NCBI RefSeq assembly: GCF_000012225.1
Contig: NC_007716.1
Span: 558,001-622,000 of the forward strand
DNA from: Aster yellows witches'-broom phytoplasma AYWB
Lineage (GTDB): Bacteria; Bacillota_I; Bacilli_A; Acholeplasmatales; Acholeplasmataceae
Direction: 5' to 3'
DNA length: 64,000 nucleotides
The translations under genes were made by a program, and so were the position numbers. This document shows positions 45,337-55,489 of the stretch, one piece after another. The stretch's first letter is position 1; every line of letters begins with the position of its first letter. The notes beneath the pieces were generated by a model that saw only the letters and a program-made list of their open reading frames with translations, was not told the DNA's origin and ran no database searches.

Positions 45337-46686
45337 TTAGAATTTTTGGGCTTGTTTTAAAACATAAGATAAATTTTTAAGTACTTGTTTTTTTCCTAAC
45401 AATTCTAATAAAAGGGCGATACTTGGACCATGCATTTTGCAAGTAGTTCCGATGCGCAAAGCCATAAAAAGTGTTTTTTTAGAAAAATCATTTTGGTTAG
45501 CAACTTGTTTAATGGCATTAAAAATAACATCTTTTTTAAATACAATAACATCAAAAACATTATAAAAAGTTTTTAAAATTAGGGTTGTTTGGGGATTAGT
45601 TTGTAAAAAAATCGTAGCTTCTTGTGATAAGGAAGGTTTGGTTTGAAAAAAAAGTTGATAAAAGTCTGCTATTTGTTGTATATAATTCATTCTATCTTGA
45701 AACAAAGAAACAAATTTAGTCATCCACTCTTTGTCATTTGTAGGAGCAGTTGTAAGAGTTAAATATTTTTTTTGCACAATAAATGATGCAATCACTTCTG
45801 GAGTTAATTTTCTTAAATGTTGATTATTCAAATAATCTAATTTAACTGTATCAAACATAGCAGGAGCTTTATTGAGGCGTGCCACATCAAATAAATTAAT
45901 TAATTCTTGAGGACTTAATATTTCGGTTTGACTTAAAGGACTGAATCCTAACAAAGATAAAAAATTAAATAAGGCTTGTGGCAAGTAGCCTAATTTTTCA
46001 TATTGTTCAATGAATTGCATAATGTTAGCATCTCTTTTACTTAATTTTTTTTTGTTGTCGTTAAGAATTAAAGTCATGTGAGCAAATTGAGGAAGATGCC
46101 ATTGAAAAGTTTGATAAATCATAATTTGTTTAGGGGTGTTAGTTATGTGTTCTTCTCCGCGAAAAATATGAGAAATCTGCATTAAATGATCGTCAATAAC
46201 CACTGCAAAATTATAAGAAGGATAGCCGTTTGATTTGATGATAACCCAATCTTCAATTTCTTGACTTTGAAAAGTAAGTTTACCTCTAATTAAATCATCA
46301 AAGGAAAAAGTTTGATTGGTAGGAACACGGAATCTTATTGCAAAAGTAGTTGTATTTTCTTGAAATTCTTTGTAAGCGAGACCTTGATCAAGTAGTTTTT
46401 GGGCGTATTTTTGGTAAATAGCAAGTCTTTCTGATTGGCGATAAGGTCCAAAAGGCCCTTGGATATCGGGCCCCTCACTCCAATCAATCCCTAACCAACG
46501 TAAATTTTTTAATTGAGAAGCCTCGCCGCCTTTAACATTGCGGGAAAAATCGGTGTCTTCGATTCGGATGATAAACTCTCCTTGATTGTGTTTGGCAAAC
46601 AAATAATTGAATAAAGCAGTACGGGCATTTCCTATATGCAAAAAACCAGTAGGGCTTGGAGCATAACGAACTTTAATTTTTTTCAT
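45337..46686 (-). CDS. gltX: Glutamyl-tRNA synthetase
   Basis: Class I synthetase. The 449-residue protein has the HIGH box [20 protein letters not shown], the KMSKS variant KKLSKRDAN, and a C-terminal anticodon-binding domain. No glutaminyl-tRNA synthetase is seen in the window; many mollicutes charge tRNA-Gln with Glu through this enzyme and convert it with GatCAB, so it may be non-discriminating (inference). Same strand as cysS; promoter not clear. Confidence 0.97.
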
Positions 46687-46753
46687 AGTTACAGTAATGG
46701 TTTTCCTTTTAATTTAAAATCGATAAAGGGGAGATGTTGGTTAAAAAATTAAA

Positions 46754-46784
46754 AAAAAGGAACTTTTTTACAAAGTTCTTTTTT
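46754..46784 (-). terminator. Terminator after rpsI
   Basis: Minus strand: AAAAAAGAACTTT pairs with AAAGTTCCTTTTTT across a 5-nt loop (one G-U pair), ending in a long T run. It lies 4 bp after the rpsI stop. Confidence 0.75.
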
Positions 46785-46787
46785 GGA

Positions 46788-47180
46788 TTAACGTTTGGAA
46801 AATTGTGGTGCTCGACGAGCTTTTTTTAAACCGTATTTTTTGCGCTCTACACAACGAGCATCGCGAGTTAATAAACCAGATTTTTTTAAAATGGCTCTTA
46901 ATTCTGGAATACTTTCAATTAAAGCGCGGGCAATTCCTAAACGAATAGCGCCTGCTTGAGCTGAAAGTCCTCCACCATTTACATTCACACTTACATCAAA
47001 AACTTCTCTTTTTTCAGTTAATTCTAAAGGTTGAATCATTTCTAGACGTGTTGCAGGTAATGGTAAATATTTTTCAAAATCTCTAGTATTGATTGTAATT
47101 TTGCCAGTACCATTAGTTAAAATAACTCTTGCCACAGAACTTTTACGACGACCAGTACCAAAATAATTTACTTTTTTCAT
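46788..47180 (-). CDS. rpsI: 30S ribosomal protein S9
   Basis: The 130-residue protein has [35 protein letters not shown] and the invariant C-terminal [12 protein letters not shown], which reaches the P site. Full length. It starts 4 bp after the rplM stop; the pair forms the usual rplM-rpsI unit. Confidence 0.98.
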   Translation of the reverse strand: MKKVNYFGTGRRKSSVARVILTNGTGKITINTRDFEKYLPLPATRLEMIQPLELTEKREVFDVSVNVNGGGLSAQAGAIRLGIARALIESIPELRAILKKSGLLTRDARCVERKKYGLKKARRAPQFSKR

Positions 47181-47184
47181 CTAA

Positions 47185-47643
47185 TTAAACCTCTAAACTT
47201 TCTGGTTGTTGAGCTTGATGATTATGTTTTTGTTCGGCATAAACAAATAATTTTTTACCAATTTGTGAACCTAATTTAGTATGAGGAACCATTCCTAAAA
47301 TTGCTTTTTCAACCATTCTTGTAGGAAATTTAAGCATCATTTCTGAAGCTACAACTTTAGTTAAACCACCAGGATAACCTGAATGTTTGTAGTAAGTTTT
47401 TTGTTGCCATTTTTTGCCAGTTAAATTAATGTAGGCAGCATTTATAACAATAACATAATCGCCATTGTCTACATGTGGCGTGTAATGTGTTTTATGTTTT
47501 CCTTTTAAAATGGAAGCCACTTTGGTAGCTAATCTACCTAGGATTTTGCCCTTAGCGTCTACTAGGTGCCATTTGGGTTTTACTGTTTTTTTATTAGCCA
47601 TTAAAGTTTTTTGATTGTTTTTTGGTTGCAATTGTTCTGTCAT
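47185..47643 (-). CDS. rplM: 50S ribosomal protein L13
   Basis: Large-subunit protein. The 152-residue product has the core KWHLVDAKGKILGRLATKVA, HVDNGDYVIVINAAYINLTG, KKWQQKTYYKHSGYPGGL and MVEKAILGMVPHTKLG. It carries about 14 extra residues before the usual MANKK-like start; the AAGGAGAAAATTCC site directly before the ATG at 47641-47643 argues that this longer start is used. It also has a Gln/His-rich C-terminal tail. Promoter at 47820-47848. Confidence 0.96.
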   Translation of the reverse strand: MTEQLQPKNNQKTLMANKKTVKPKWHLVDAKGKILGRLATKVASILKGKHKTHYTPHVDNGDYVIVINAAYINLTGKKWQQKTYYKHSGYPGGLTKVVASEMMLKFPTRMVEKAILGMVPHTKLGSQIGKKLFVYAEQKHNHQAQQPESLEV

Positions 47644-47819
47644 GGAATTTTCTCCTTATCATTAGTGAAAAAATAGTGATTAATTTTATGTGTGTATTTA
47701 TGTTTTGTTTGAAAGCGATGAAAACAAAAAAAGAGCTATGAAATATTTTGTAATTTTGATATGAAATAGTCTTAAATTATTATGATATATTAATTTTTTA
47801 TTTTCAATATTCTCTTAAT

Positions 47820-47848
47820 ATTTTACTAAAATAATGTCATTAAGTCAA
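47820..47848 (-). promoter_or_regulatory. Promoter of rplM-rpsI
   Basis: Minus strand: TTGACT, 17-bp spacer, TAAAAT. A leader of about 170 nt follows; a ribosomal-protein autoregulatory structure is possible but I could not recognise one. Confidence 0.7.
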
Positions 47849-48144
47849 GTAAAAAAATAATTTTATTCGCTTTTTTAAAAAATAATGCATAAATTGTGTA
47901 AAAAAATGAAAAAAGGCAATGATGAATAGATGATTCTCGGATAATTTTGATATTTTTTATATAAAAATAAAAAAGGTCCAAAAAAAATATTTACCACGTT
48001 GTAAACAACAAAAAAATAATTTAATAATAAATAAAAAGGTATTTTTTGCAATTTTAAATTTAAAATTGGGGAATCGTTAAATAAAATATTTTTTTGAGGC
48101 AAAAATATTATTTTTTAATTCTTAATTTATTTGATACACATTTA
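47849..48144. other. Gap between the DJ-1-like gene and the rplM promoter
   Basis: About 300 bp of A+T-rich DNA. A minus-strand frame of 75 codons (47875-48102) starts with TTG and has no ribosome site; it is judged spurious. No RNA gene or repeat was recognised. Confidence 0.4.
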
Positions 48145-48687
48145 CTAAACATTAAGGGAATTTTTAAAAGCAAGAGCAAAGTCTTTGCCTTTTAGCACTT
48201 CTACTAAAGCAAAAGCAAAGTCAAAGACAGTTATAGGGGAACGAGAAGTTACAAATTTATCACTAATAACAGCTTTTTTGTCTGGCAAATAAGTACCTTC
48301 AATAAAATTATTACAAGAAGGAAAACAAGTAAAAGGGTGGTTTTTTAATAAATCTAGTTTACCTAGAAACATAGGAGCGGCGCAAATAGCTCCAATAACT
48401 TTATTAGCATCAAAAAAAATTTGAATTAATTGCAATAAAAAAGTTTCTTTTTCAATAATTTGTGCCACGTAAGGTCCTCCAGGAATAACTAAAAAATCGT
48501 ATTCTAAAGGATTAATGGTAGCTAAATTGGCGTTTGCTTTTACACAAAGCCCGCTAGAAGATACAACTTCTAATTGGGGATTTAGAGTTGCGCTTGTTAA
48601 AGGAAGGGATGCGTGATTTAATAAAGCTCTTGTGACTAAAGCCTCACAATCCTCAAATCCATCATATAAAACTAATAAACCTTTCAT
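48145..48687 (-). CDS. DJ-1/PfpI family protein
   Basis: Class I glutamine amidotransferase-like fold; relatives include chaperone-like and glyoxalase/deglycase proteins and redox sensors. The 180-residue protein has GLLVLYDGFEDCEALVTRAL at the start and the nucleophile elbow VIGAICAAPMFLG with the reactive cysteine, plus VIPGGPYVA. It is of the DJ-1/YajL size. The true reaction is not certain. It lies on its own between rpsO and rplM. Confidence 0.9.
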   Translation of the reverse strand: MKGLLVLYDGFEDCEALVTRALLNHASLPLTSATLNPQLEVVSSSGLCVKANANLATINPLEYDFLVIPGGPYVAQIIEKETFLLQLIQIFFDANKVIGAICAAPMFLGKLDLLKNHPFTCFPSCNNFIEGTYLPDKKAVISDKFVTSRSPITVFDFAFALVEVLKGKDFALAFKNSLNV

Positions 48688-48810
48688 ATTGTTCTTTGTT
48701 GTCTCCTTTTTAACTTTGTTATTTGTTTAGTTGCATGTGTTTGTAAGTAATTTTTTGGTGTTGGTGTTAGTTAATATAAATTAAAATACAAAGTGAAAAT
48801 AAAAATAAAA

Positions 48811-48835
48811 AATACCACAAAAAAACTGTGATATT
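48811..48835 (-). terminator. Terminator after rpsO
   Basis: Minus strand: AATATCACA pairs with TGTGGTATT (one G-U pair) and is followed by a T-rich tract. It lies 8 bp after the rpsO stop. Confidence 0.7.
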
Positions 48836-48842
48836 TTAATTA

Positions 48843-49067
48843 TTAATTTTGGTTTGCTAAATATTTTACTAAATTACGTCTTTTGCTGTTTTTCATAAAC
48901 AAACCCCTTTTAGAGTGAAAATCATGAGGATGTTGTTTTAAATGTTCACTTAATTGTTTGATTTCTGCTGATAAAATAGCAATTTGAACTTCAGATGAAC
49001 CTGTATCTTTTGCAAAATGTGAATTTTGTTTAATGATTTCTTGTTTTTGTTCTTTGGTTAATGCCAC
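48843..49067 (-). CDS. rpsO: 30S ribosomal protein S15
   Basis: The 74-residue protein (family usual 85-90) has ALTKEQKQEIIKQNSHFAKDTGSSEVQIA, LSAEIKQLSEHLKQHPHDFHSKRGL and KNSKRRNLVKYL with the conserved HxxDxxSKRGL block. It is missing about 10-15 residues at the C-terminus, as in some reduced genomes. The start is GTG (49065-49067) with GGAG 7 nt upstream; no other start fits. Single gene with its own terminator. Confidence 0.95.
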   Translation of the reverse strand: MALTKEQKQEIIKQNSHFAKDTGSSEVQIAILSAEIKQLSEHLKQHPHDFHSKRGLFMKNSKRRNLVKYLANQN

Positions 49068-49133
49068 GTAAAAACTCCTTTTTTTAATTTATATTTAGTT
49101 GAATTTGATAGGTTTTAGGTTTGATAATTAATG

Positions 49134-49457
49134 TTAAACTTTTAAAAATTGGTCCACATCAAGAACAAAAATCGTTGCTCCGCCAACAGAAACTTCAGTA
49201 GGAAAAGAATTATAAGCGCTAAACTCATTGATGATATTGTTTGGAATCATTTGAGTTTTTTTATGAGAATGGGATTTTATAATTTCTAAAGCTTTGGATA
49301 CTTTTTCTTCTTTGACTCCCAAAATAAAAGTTGCATTAACTTCTTTTAAAAAGCCTCCTTTAGTAGCTAATCTAGTTGTAAAAAAACTATTTTCTATTAA
49401 AGATTGTTGTACTTTGTTAGCATCGTGACTAGAAACGATAGCTATAATTAATTTCAT
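49134..49457 (-). CDS. darA: Cyclic-di-AMP receptor DarA/PstA (PII-like, former YaaQ)
   Basis: PII-like trimer that binds cyclic-di-AMP in Firmicutes; the target is unknown. From the chosen start the 107-residue protein begins MKLIIAIVSSHDANKVQQSL, has FFTTRLATKGGFLKEVNATF (ligand-binding loop) and ends GGATIFVLDVDQFLKV, the family signature. A frame extends to 49595, overlapping metI, but the ATG at 49455-49457 gives the proper family start. A TATAAT at 49473-49478 is only about 16 bp upstream, so the message would be nearly leaderless. Confidence 0.9.
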   Translation of the reverse strand: MKLIIAIVSSHDANKVQQSLIENSFFTTRLATKGGFLKEVNATFILGVKEEKVSKALEIIKSHSHKKTQMIPNNIINEFSAYNSFPTEVSVGGATIFVLDVDQFLKV

Positions 49458-49554
49458 ATTATCCACAATAGTATTATACCTTAATTTTGCTTTATTTGAT
49501 GAAAAAAAATAACCAAAAAGTAGGTAGGAGAGGAAAATGAAAAAAGGATTGCGA

Positions 49555-50256
49555 TTAGTGTTTATTAAGGGCAAAAGCAATTCGATTTCCCACAAAATAA
49601 ACTGTTTGAGTTAAAATAAAGGTAATCAAAACAGATACTATAATTAAATCAAAACGAGTAAAAAAAGGTTCAAAATCATAATGTCCGTTATATCCATTAT
49701 CAATTGCAACTGCTGCAATACCTTGATGCCCTACAATTTGCAAAACAGAAGAATAAGCAAGGGAAGTGATAAAAAGAGAAGCTAGTTTTAAAATGATATC
49801 AGAACGAGTTTCTACTAACAAAAATTTAGTCACAAATTGAAATTTAGTCGCCCCAAGACTAAATGATGTTTGGTATAATTCTGGATTAGTAGTTAAAAAA
49901 ACTTGTTCACAATGGCGAGCAAAAAGAGGAACAATAGCCAAAACTAAGAAAAAAAGGGCAGTACCAAAACCATAACCCATGCGAAAATAAGGGATTAAAA
50001 CTAATTTTAGTAATAAAACAATTAAGATTAAAAAGGGAGTAGAAATGAAAAAATTCATCAAACTATTTAAAATCCAATATATTTTATAATTTTTTTGTAT
50101 TTGGAATAAATATAATAAAACTCCTAAAATAAGCCCTAAAAAAAAAGCAATAAAACAACCTATTAAAGTAATTTTAAGAGTTTCTTTAAAACCATTCCAT
50201 ACCAATTTATTTTTAGCTAAAACATTCCACAAACGAATAAAAATATTATTTTCCAT
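49555..50256 (-). CDS. metI: Methionine ABC transporter permease MetI
   Basis: The 233-residue membrane protein has about five helices and the coupling motif typical of amino-acid permeases in the EAA loop region (LYQTSFSLGATKFQFVTKFLL). It starts with GFKETLKITLIGCFIAFFLG. MetI forms the channel with two copies of MetN. Genes metN, metQ and metI follow each other on the minus strand, with 12 and 82 bp gaps. The MetNIQ type takes up D- and L-methionine. Confidence 0.93.
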   Translation of the reverse strand: MENNIFIRLWNVLAKNKLVWNGFKETLKITLIGCFIAFFLGLILGVLLYLFQIQKNYKIYWILNSLMNFFISTPFLILIVLLLKLVLIPYFRMGYGFGTALFFLVLAIVPLFARHCEQVFLTTNPELYQTSFSLGATKFQFVTKFLLVETRSDIILKLASLFITSLAYSSVLQIVGHQGIAAVAIDNGYNGHYDFEPFFTRFDLIIVSVLITFILTQTVYFVGNRIAFALNKH

Positions 50257-50268
50257 TAAGTTTTTCCA

Positions 50269-51315
50269 TTAATTAGAAGAAGAAGAAGCAGAGCCTGTTT
50301 TGCCTAAATATTTATATTTAATGTTTTTACTTATTTGTTTAACTTCTTGTCTTGGAATCATATAAAAATTGGTTGCAAATGGGTTTGCTTCCATATATGC
50401 AATAGCTTCTTCTTCTTTTAAAATATCTTTTAAAATTTTAATTTTCCAGTCATTTTCATTATTGTTGGTAGTTACTAAAGAAATGGCATAAGAATAAAGA
50501 ATATCATCTAACTTATTGGGTTTTTGTATTATGCCTAGTGATATAAATTTATTTATTCCTAATCCCATAACAGTAGGATAATTAAGACACAAATCAAAAT
50601 CATTGTGAGCGAGAAATCTAGATGTAATTTTGTTTAAATCCGTTTCAGTAGTGTATTCTATATAAGGATATAAATCAGTAGATTTAAAATCTGTAGTTTT
50701 TAAATTAAATTGCTCTTCATTGATAAGAGTGCGTCCTGGGTTTTTTTCTTCGATAATTTTTAATTCTTGCAACAAACACAAAGCTAAAGAACGTTGAAAA
50801 TTATCTTGTGGCATCAAAATTTTAAGATTGCTAGGATGGGTGGTTTTTTGAATGCTTTCTAAATTATTAAAAGTATTAGGTTTAGCAAAAAGCCCAAATT
50901 TAGCTAAATAAACTACTTGGCTAAACGTTAATTTGTCTTTATCTGTGATATTTGATTGTTCTTTGTTAAAAACATTTAGATGATGTACATGAGCGTCTAA
51001 TTTGGCATCAACTTGTTTGTTTAAAAGTAATTCATTGGTTTGTTTAAATCCTAAACTTAAATATTGAACATCTAAATCAATATTGTATTCTTTTAAACGG
51101 TCTTTGGCATATGCCTCTAAAAAATCTTTAATAGTTGGCAGAGCAGTCGCTACTTTTAATTTATGGGTTTTTTGGTTATAGGAGTTATCAGCTAAAGTTT
51201 TTTTATTATACCAAAGAAAATAACCCAAAAGCAAATTACACAAAAGAGAAATAGTTAATAAGGCAAATATTAGATTTTTTTTAGTTTTGGAAGATAAAAA
51301 AGATAGTTTAAACAT
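50269..51315 (-). CDS. metQ: Methionine ABC transporter substrate-binding protein MetQ (NlpA family)
   Basis: Captures methionine outside the membrane. The 348-residue protein has an N-terminal membrane helix (about 16-37, IFALLTISLLCNLLLGYFLW), then the NlpA fold: LKVATALPTIKDFLEAYAKD, VQYLSLGFKQTNELLLNKQVDA, KLDAHVHHLNVFNKEQ, ENPGRTLINEEQFN and TSRFLAHNDFDLCL. A cysteine in the helix (SLLC) does not fit the usual lipobox (an L stands where a small residue is expected), so the protein may stay anchored by an uncleaved helix. Longer than MetQ by about 70 residues. Confidence 0.9.
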   Translation of the reverse strand: MFKLSFLSSKTKKNLIFALLTISLLCNLLLGYFLWYNKKTLADNSYNQKTHKLKVATALPTIKDFLEAYAKDRLKEYNIDLDVQYLSLGFKQTNELLLNKQVDAKLDAHVHHLNVFNKEQSNITDKDKLTFSQVVYLAKFGLFAKPNTFNNLESIQKTTHPSNLKILMPQDNFQRSLALCLLQELKIIEEKNPGRTLINEEQFNLKTTDFKSTDLYPYIEYTTETDLNKITSRFLAHNDFDLCLNYPTVMGLGINKFISLGIIQKPNKLDDILYSYAISLVTTNNNENDWKIKILKDILKEEEAIAYMEANPFATNFYMIPRQEVKQISKNIKYKYLGKTGSASSSSN

Positions 51316-51397
51316 GCAATGCGTCTCTTTTCTAAGTAATTTTATTTATTAATATTTTGTTTGACAAAAACATTTGTATGATAAAAAAGGATAAAAT

Positions 51398-52093
51398 TCA
51401 GACAAAAATGTTTTGATAAGAAGTAGCTTCAAATTTACAAGAATGATTCAGGGTAGAAATTTTAGCTAATTTTCCTTGTTCCAAAATAGCTACACGGTGG
51501 CACAAACTTTTAATTACTGCAACATTATGAGAAACTAAAACAATTGTAGTTTTTAGTTTTTGATTGGTTGTTTGCAATAATTTCAAAATCTCCTGACTTG
51601 TCATTTCATCCAGGGCAAAAGTAGGCTCATCACAAAAAATAATTTTAGGCTCATAAACTAAGGCACGCGCAATGGCTACACGTTGTTTTTGTCCGCCCGA
51701 AAGTGTTTTAGGATAGATATTTCTAAATTGTTTAAGCCCTACAAAATCTAGCATTTTGTTTACTTTAGAAGTAATTTGTTTTTCAGGAGTGCTTCTTATT
51801 TCTAAAGGAAGAGCAACATTTTCAAAAACATTTAAATTACTCAAAAGATTAAAATTTTGAAAAATCATAGCACTTTCTAGATGGCTAAAAGTTTTTTGAA
51901 TGGAAGAATTAGCATTTTTATCAGGCAACATAAATCCATTCATAATTTTTAATAACGTAGTTTTGCCAGAACCTGAAGTTCCTACTAACCCAAAGATTTC
52001 TCCTTTAAAAACTGCAAGTGAAATGTTTTGTAAAACCGGAAGTTGTTCTTTTTTAAGGAAAAAAGTTTTCGAAAGATTATTGATTTTAATCAT
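51398..52093 (-). CDS. metN: Methionine ABC transporter ATP-binding protein MetN
   Basis: Powers the MetNIQ transporter. The 231-residue protein has Walker A GTSGSGKTT, Q-loop MIFQNFNLL, signature LSGGQKQRVAIARAL, Walker B IIFCDEPTFALDE and the H-loop in LVSHN. It lacks the C-terminal regulatory ACT-like domain found in some MetN proteins, so feedback trans-inhibition by methionine is probably absent. First gene of the metN-metQ-metI operon. Confidence 0.93.
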   Translation of the reverse strand: MIKINNLSKTFFLKKEQLPVLQNISLAVFKGEIFGLVGTSGSGKTTLLKIMNGFMLPDKNANSSIQKTFSHLESAMIFQNFNLLSNLNVFENVALPLEIRSTPEKQITSKVNKMLDFVGLKQFRNIYPKTLSGGQKQRVAIARALVYEPKIIFCDEPTFALDEMTSQEILKLLQTTNQKLKTTIVLVSHNVAVIKSLCHRVAILEQGKLAKISTLNHSCKFEATSYQNIFV

Positions 52094-52190
52094 AAATAAT
52101 TCCTTGTTTATTGTTTTTTTGAATTTAAATGATTGGAAAGTAGGTGAAAAAAATAAAAAAAACTCTAAAACAAAAATGATGAAGAAAAGT

Positions 52191-53111
52191 TTAAAAAATG
52201 CAATTGGAGTCAGTAAAAGTTTTTAAAAGCTTTTCAAAATTAGTAGGTAAGGGTGCTTCCAAAATAAGATTTTGATTAGTGATAGGGTGATTGAATTTTA
52301 GTATTTTAGAATGCAAAAATTGACCTAAAGGAGTAATATGGTGTGATGAGTCATAAAGTAGATCTCCTACAATGGGATGTTTTAGGAAGGAAAAATGTGC
52401 TCTTAGTTGATGAGTTCTTCCTGTTTCCAAATTACATTCCATCAAAGAAAAGTGAGAAAAGCGTTGCAAAGTTTTAAAATGAGTAACAGCAGTTTTGCCG
52501 TCGGGCATAACTTGCATTTTTAATCGATTATGATTATTTCTTCCGATAGGTAGTTTAATAATACCTTTATCTTCTAAAAAACCTTCAATTAAAGCCCAAT
52601 AAATTTTGGTAATTTTTCTTTGTTGGAACGCAATTTGTAGTTTGTCGCTTACATCATTAGTTTTAGCAACAATTAATAAACCAGTAGTATTTTTATCAAG
52701 TCTATGAACGATACCAGGCCTTTGGGTATCTATATGACTTAAAGTGTTAAATTGGTGTAACAATCCATTAACTAAGGTTGTTTTTTGAAAACTTAAAGAA
52801 GGATGCACTACCAAATTGGCAGGTTTATTGATAACTGCTAAATAAGGATCTTCATAAATGATGTCTAAATTAAGATTTTGAGGAGTTTGTAAATTAATAG
52901 ATTCGTGAGTTTGAGGGATGATAACTGTAATGAGGTCTTGGGGCTTTAACAAATAACTTTTTTTAGAAGATTTGGTGTTGACCAAAACTTGTTGTGCCAA
53001 AATTAATTTTTGACATTGACTTTTATTTAAATTAATGTGAGCGGATAAAAAATGATCCAAACGTTGAAATGCCTCACTGGCAGAAATAAGAAACTCTTTT
53101 TTTTCATTCAT
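52191..53111 (-). CDS. rluD: Pseudouridine synthase, RluD/RluA family
   Basis: Makes pseudouridines in 23S rRNA. The 306-residue protein has an N-terminal S4 RNA-binding domain (SEAFQRLDHFLSAHINLNKS) and the catalytic domain with PGIVHRLDKNTTGLLIVAKT (catalytic aspartate in HRLDKNTTG), TGRTHQLRAHF, and the C-terminal HSKILKFNHP. Length and layout fit RluD. The exact site in 23S rRNA cannot be fixed from sequence alone. It follows ftsH. Confidence 0.93.
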   Translation of the reverse strand: MNEKKEFLISASEAFQRLDHFLSAHINLNKSQCQKLILAQQVLVNTKSSKKSYLLKPQDLITVIIPQTHESINLQTPQNLNLDIIYEDPYLAVINKPANLVVHPSLSFQKTTLVNGLLHQFNTLSHIDTQRPGIVHRLDKNTTGLLIVAKTNDVSDKLQIAFQQRKITKIYWALIEGFLEDKGIIKLPIGRNNHNRLKMQVMPDGKTAVTHFKTLQRFSHFSLMECNLETGRTHQLRAHFSFLKHPIVGDLLYDSSHHITPLGQFLHSKILKFNHPITNQNLILEAPLPTNFEKLLKTFTDSNCIF

Positions 53112-53340
53112 GCAAAAGGCCTTGTTTTCTAAAAGTTAAAAAATGCAGTAAAAAGGTTGGGTTAAAAAATAAAGACAAAATATTCAAAAGATTAAAAAAT
53201 TAAGAAAAAGCATTAGTGATAAAATTAAATTATCATAACGAACACCAACTCTAAGAAAGTTTAAAATTGGTGTTAATTGTAAAGATATTTTTGTTTTTTG
53301 TAAAAAAGCTGTTTTTAGAAATGAAAAAAATAGATTAGAT

Positions 53341-55371
53341 TTAAGTTTGTTCGGAGTCTGTTGACAAAACTTCTGGAGAAGCTTTTTCATTATTGTTTGG
53401 ATTTGATTCATTTGATTCTTGGTTGTCTAAATTGGTTGTTATTTCTAATTCATCATTTAAAGGAGTTTTATCAGTGTTAGTTGTTTCATTGTTGGAAGAC
53501 ATTTGAGAAGTTGTTTGGGTTGGGGCGTTGGTTTCTTCTTTTTCTTTTTCCCACCAAGCAATTTTTCCCGTAGCTACAATTTCGTCAATATCTCTTTTAT
53601 TAAGGGTTTCTATTTCAAGTAAATATTTGGCGATTGTGTCAAGCAAATCTTGATTTTCTTGAATAATTTGTTTGGCTTGTTGATAACAATTAGCAATAAT
53701 TTTTTGAATTTGTTGATCAATTTCTAAACCTTTAGGATCAGAAAAATCATTTTGAAAAGTGTTTCCTGAATATTGCACTGGTCCTAAATCACTCATTCCA
53801 TATTTAGTTACCATCAGTTTAGCTATTTGTGTAGCGTGTTTAAAATCGTTATAAGCACCATTAGAAACGTCATCAAACATTAATTCTTCAGCGACACGTC
53901 CGCCAAGAAAGGAAGTAATTTGGGCTAATAGGGCTTTTTTAGAAGAAAAGAAAGTTTCTTCTTGAGGAAGCATTAAGTTGTATCCGCCTGCATTTCCACG
54001 TGGAATAATAGTGATTTTTTGAACTATTTGGGCAAAAGGAATTTTGATTCCAATAACAGCATGTCCTGCTTCGTGATAAGCTACCATACGTTTTTCTTTG
54101 TCGTTGTATTTTTTAGATTTTTTAGTAGGACCAATTAAAATGCGGTCTAAAGCTTCGCTAATGTCTTTTTTATTGATAAAAGTAGCATTTCTTCTAGCAG
54201 CTAATAAAGCAGCTTCATTTAAGGTTCCTTCTAATTGAGCGCCACTAAAGCCTGGAGTTTGTTTGGCTAATTCTTCTAAACTGATTTCTTCTGAAAGTTT
54301 TTTATTACTTGCATGTAATTTTAAGATAGCTTCACGGTCTTTAACATTTGGTAAAGTAATATTAAAGTGACGGTCAAAACGCCCAGGACGTAAAATAGCT
54401 GAGTCAAGAACTTCGGGTTGGTTAGTAGCTGCAATAACAATAACACCCATTTTTTGGTTAAAGCCATCCATCTCTACTAAAAGTTGGTTTAAGGTTTGTT
54501 CAGAACCGTTGCTCCCACCAATATTGGAACCTCTTTTTCTAGCAACTGCCTCAATTTCATCAATAAAAACGATACAAGGAGCTGCCAGTTGAGCTTCTTT
54601 AAAAAGATCTCTTACACGTGAAGCTCCAACACCTACATAAACTTCATCAAAATCAGAACCTGAAGCAGCAAAAAAAGGAACGCCCGCCTCACCTGCAACT
54701 GCTTTAGCAAGTAAGGTTTTTCCTGTTCCTGGAGGCCCATACAACAAAACTCCTTTAGGAATTCTTGCTCCCATAGCAGCATATTTACGCGGGTTTTTTA
54801 AAAAGTCAATCAATTCTGACATTTCTTCTTTTTCTTCATCAGCTCCTGCTACATCTGAAAAAGTAAATCTTTTGTGATTGATAATAACTTTGCGACTTTT
54901 AGCGCCTTTTTTACCAGAGGTTGATGCCAAAATTTCTTGTCCCATTTGTTTGATAGTATCGGCAAAAAAGAGAAAAAAACAGTAAAAAAATAACATTGTT
55001 AAACATTGTCTAAATACCCAAAAAACATGTTCATAACCATTCCAAGGTCTAGGATCTACAGAATAGGTGTTATATTTGTATTTGCCGTTTGGTTTTTTTT
55101 CAAATACTTTGTCATAAGGAATATTAAAAAAATCAATTACTCTACCATCTGTAGTAGTAACTACAATGTCACAAAAAGCAGAATTAGCAAAAATGGGATT
55201 ATACTGTATTTTTTCAATTTCGTTTTTTTGCGCAAGTGCATCAAATGTATTGTTATCTTTTTTTTCATGCTTAGTAAAATAACAATAAATAAAAGTGGCG
55301 CCTATTAAAATTACAGCAAAATAAAGGACTCCCATATGGAATTTTTTAAAAATTTTATCAAAAAATGACAT
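53341..55371 (-). CDS. ftsH: ATP-dependent zinc metalloprotease FtsH
   Basis: Membrane-bound AAA+ protease for quality control of membrane proteins. The 676-residue protein has two membrane helices (14-32 and about 117-140) with a short extracytoplasmic domain, Walker A GPPGTGKT (212-219), Walker B with D271-E272, the SRH region ([21 protein letters not shown]), and the protease site HEAGH (433-437). The tail from about residue 610 is Thr/Asn/Gln/Glu-rich and low complexity, as in other phytoplasma FtsH proteins. Single gene between rluD and tilS. Confidence 0.97.
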   Translation of the reverse strand: MSFFDKIFKKFHMGVLYFAVILIGATFIYCYFTKHEKKDNNTFDALAQKNEIEKIQYNPIFANSAFCDIVVTTTDGRVIDFFNIPYDKVFEKKPNGKYKYNTYSVDPRPWNGYEHVFWVFRQCLTMLFFYCFFLFFADTIKQMGQEILASTSGKKGAKSRKVIINHKRFTFSDVAGADEEKEEMSELIDFLKNPRKYAAMGARIPKGVLLYGPPGTGKTLLAKAVAGEAGVPFFAASGSDFDEVYVGVGASRVRDLFKEAQLAAPCIVFIDEIEAVARKRGSNIGGSNGSEQTLNQLLVEMDGFNQKMGVIVIAATNQPEVLDSAILRPGRFDRHFNITLPNVKDREAILKLHASNKKLSEEISLEELAKQTPGFSGAQLEGTLNEAALLAARRNATFINKKDISEALDRILIGPTKKSKKYNDKEKRMVAYHEAGHAVIGIKIPFAQIVQKITIIPRGNAGGYNLMLPQEETFFSSKKALLAQITSFLGGRVAEELMFDDVSNGAYNDFKHATQIAKLMVTKYGMSDLGPVQYSGNTFQNDFSDPKGLEIDQQIQKIIANCYQQAKQIIQENQDLLDTIAKYLLEIETLNKRDIDEIVATGKIAWWEKEKEETNAPTQTTSQMSSNNETTNTDKTPLNDELEITTNLDNQESNESNPNNNEKASPEVLSTDSEQT

Positions 55372-55489
55372 AAATTAACCTTTCTTGCAAGAAATTATCT
55401 TTGGGTTAAACATTAAAATAAAATATTTTAATGTTTTGAGTTTAAATTCGGGATGGATGTAATTTCTGCATTTTTTTCGATTCTCATTT

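Noticed and set aside
47875-48102. 75-codon minus-strand hydrophobic frame
   Set aside because: Starts with TTG, has no ribosome site, reads like translated A+T-rich spacer; no recognisable motif.
53184-53411. 75-codon minus-strand frame overlapping the end of ftsH
   Set aside because: It lies out of frame in the low-complexity ftsH tail and extends into A+T-rich non-coding DNA; no ribosome site or family.
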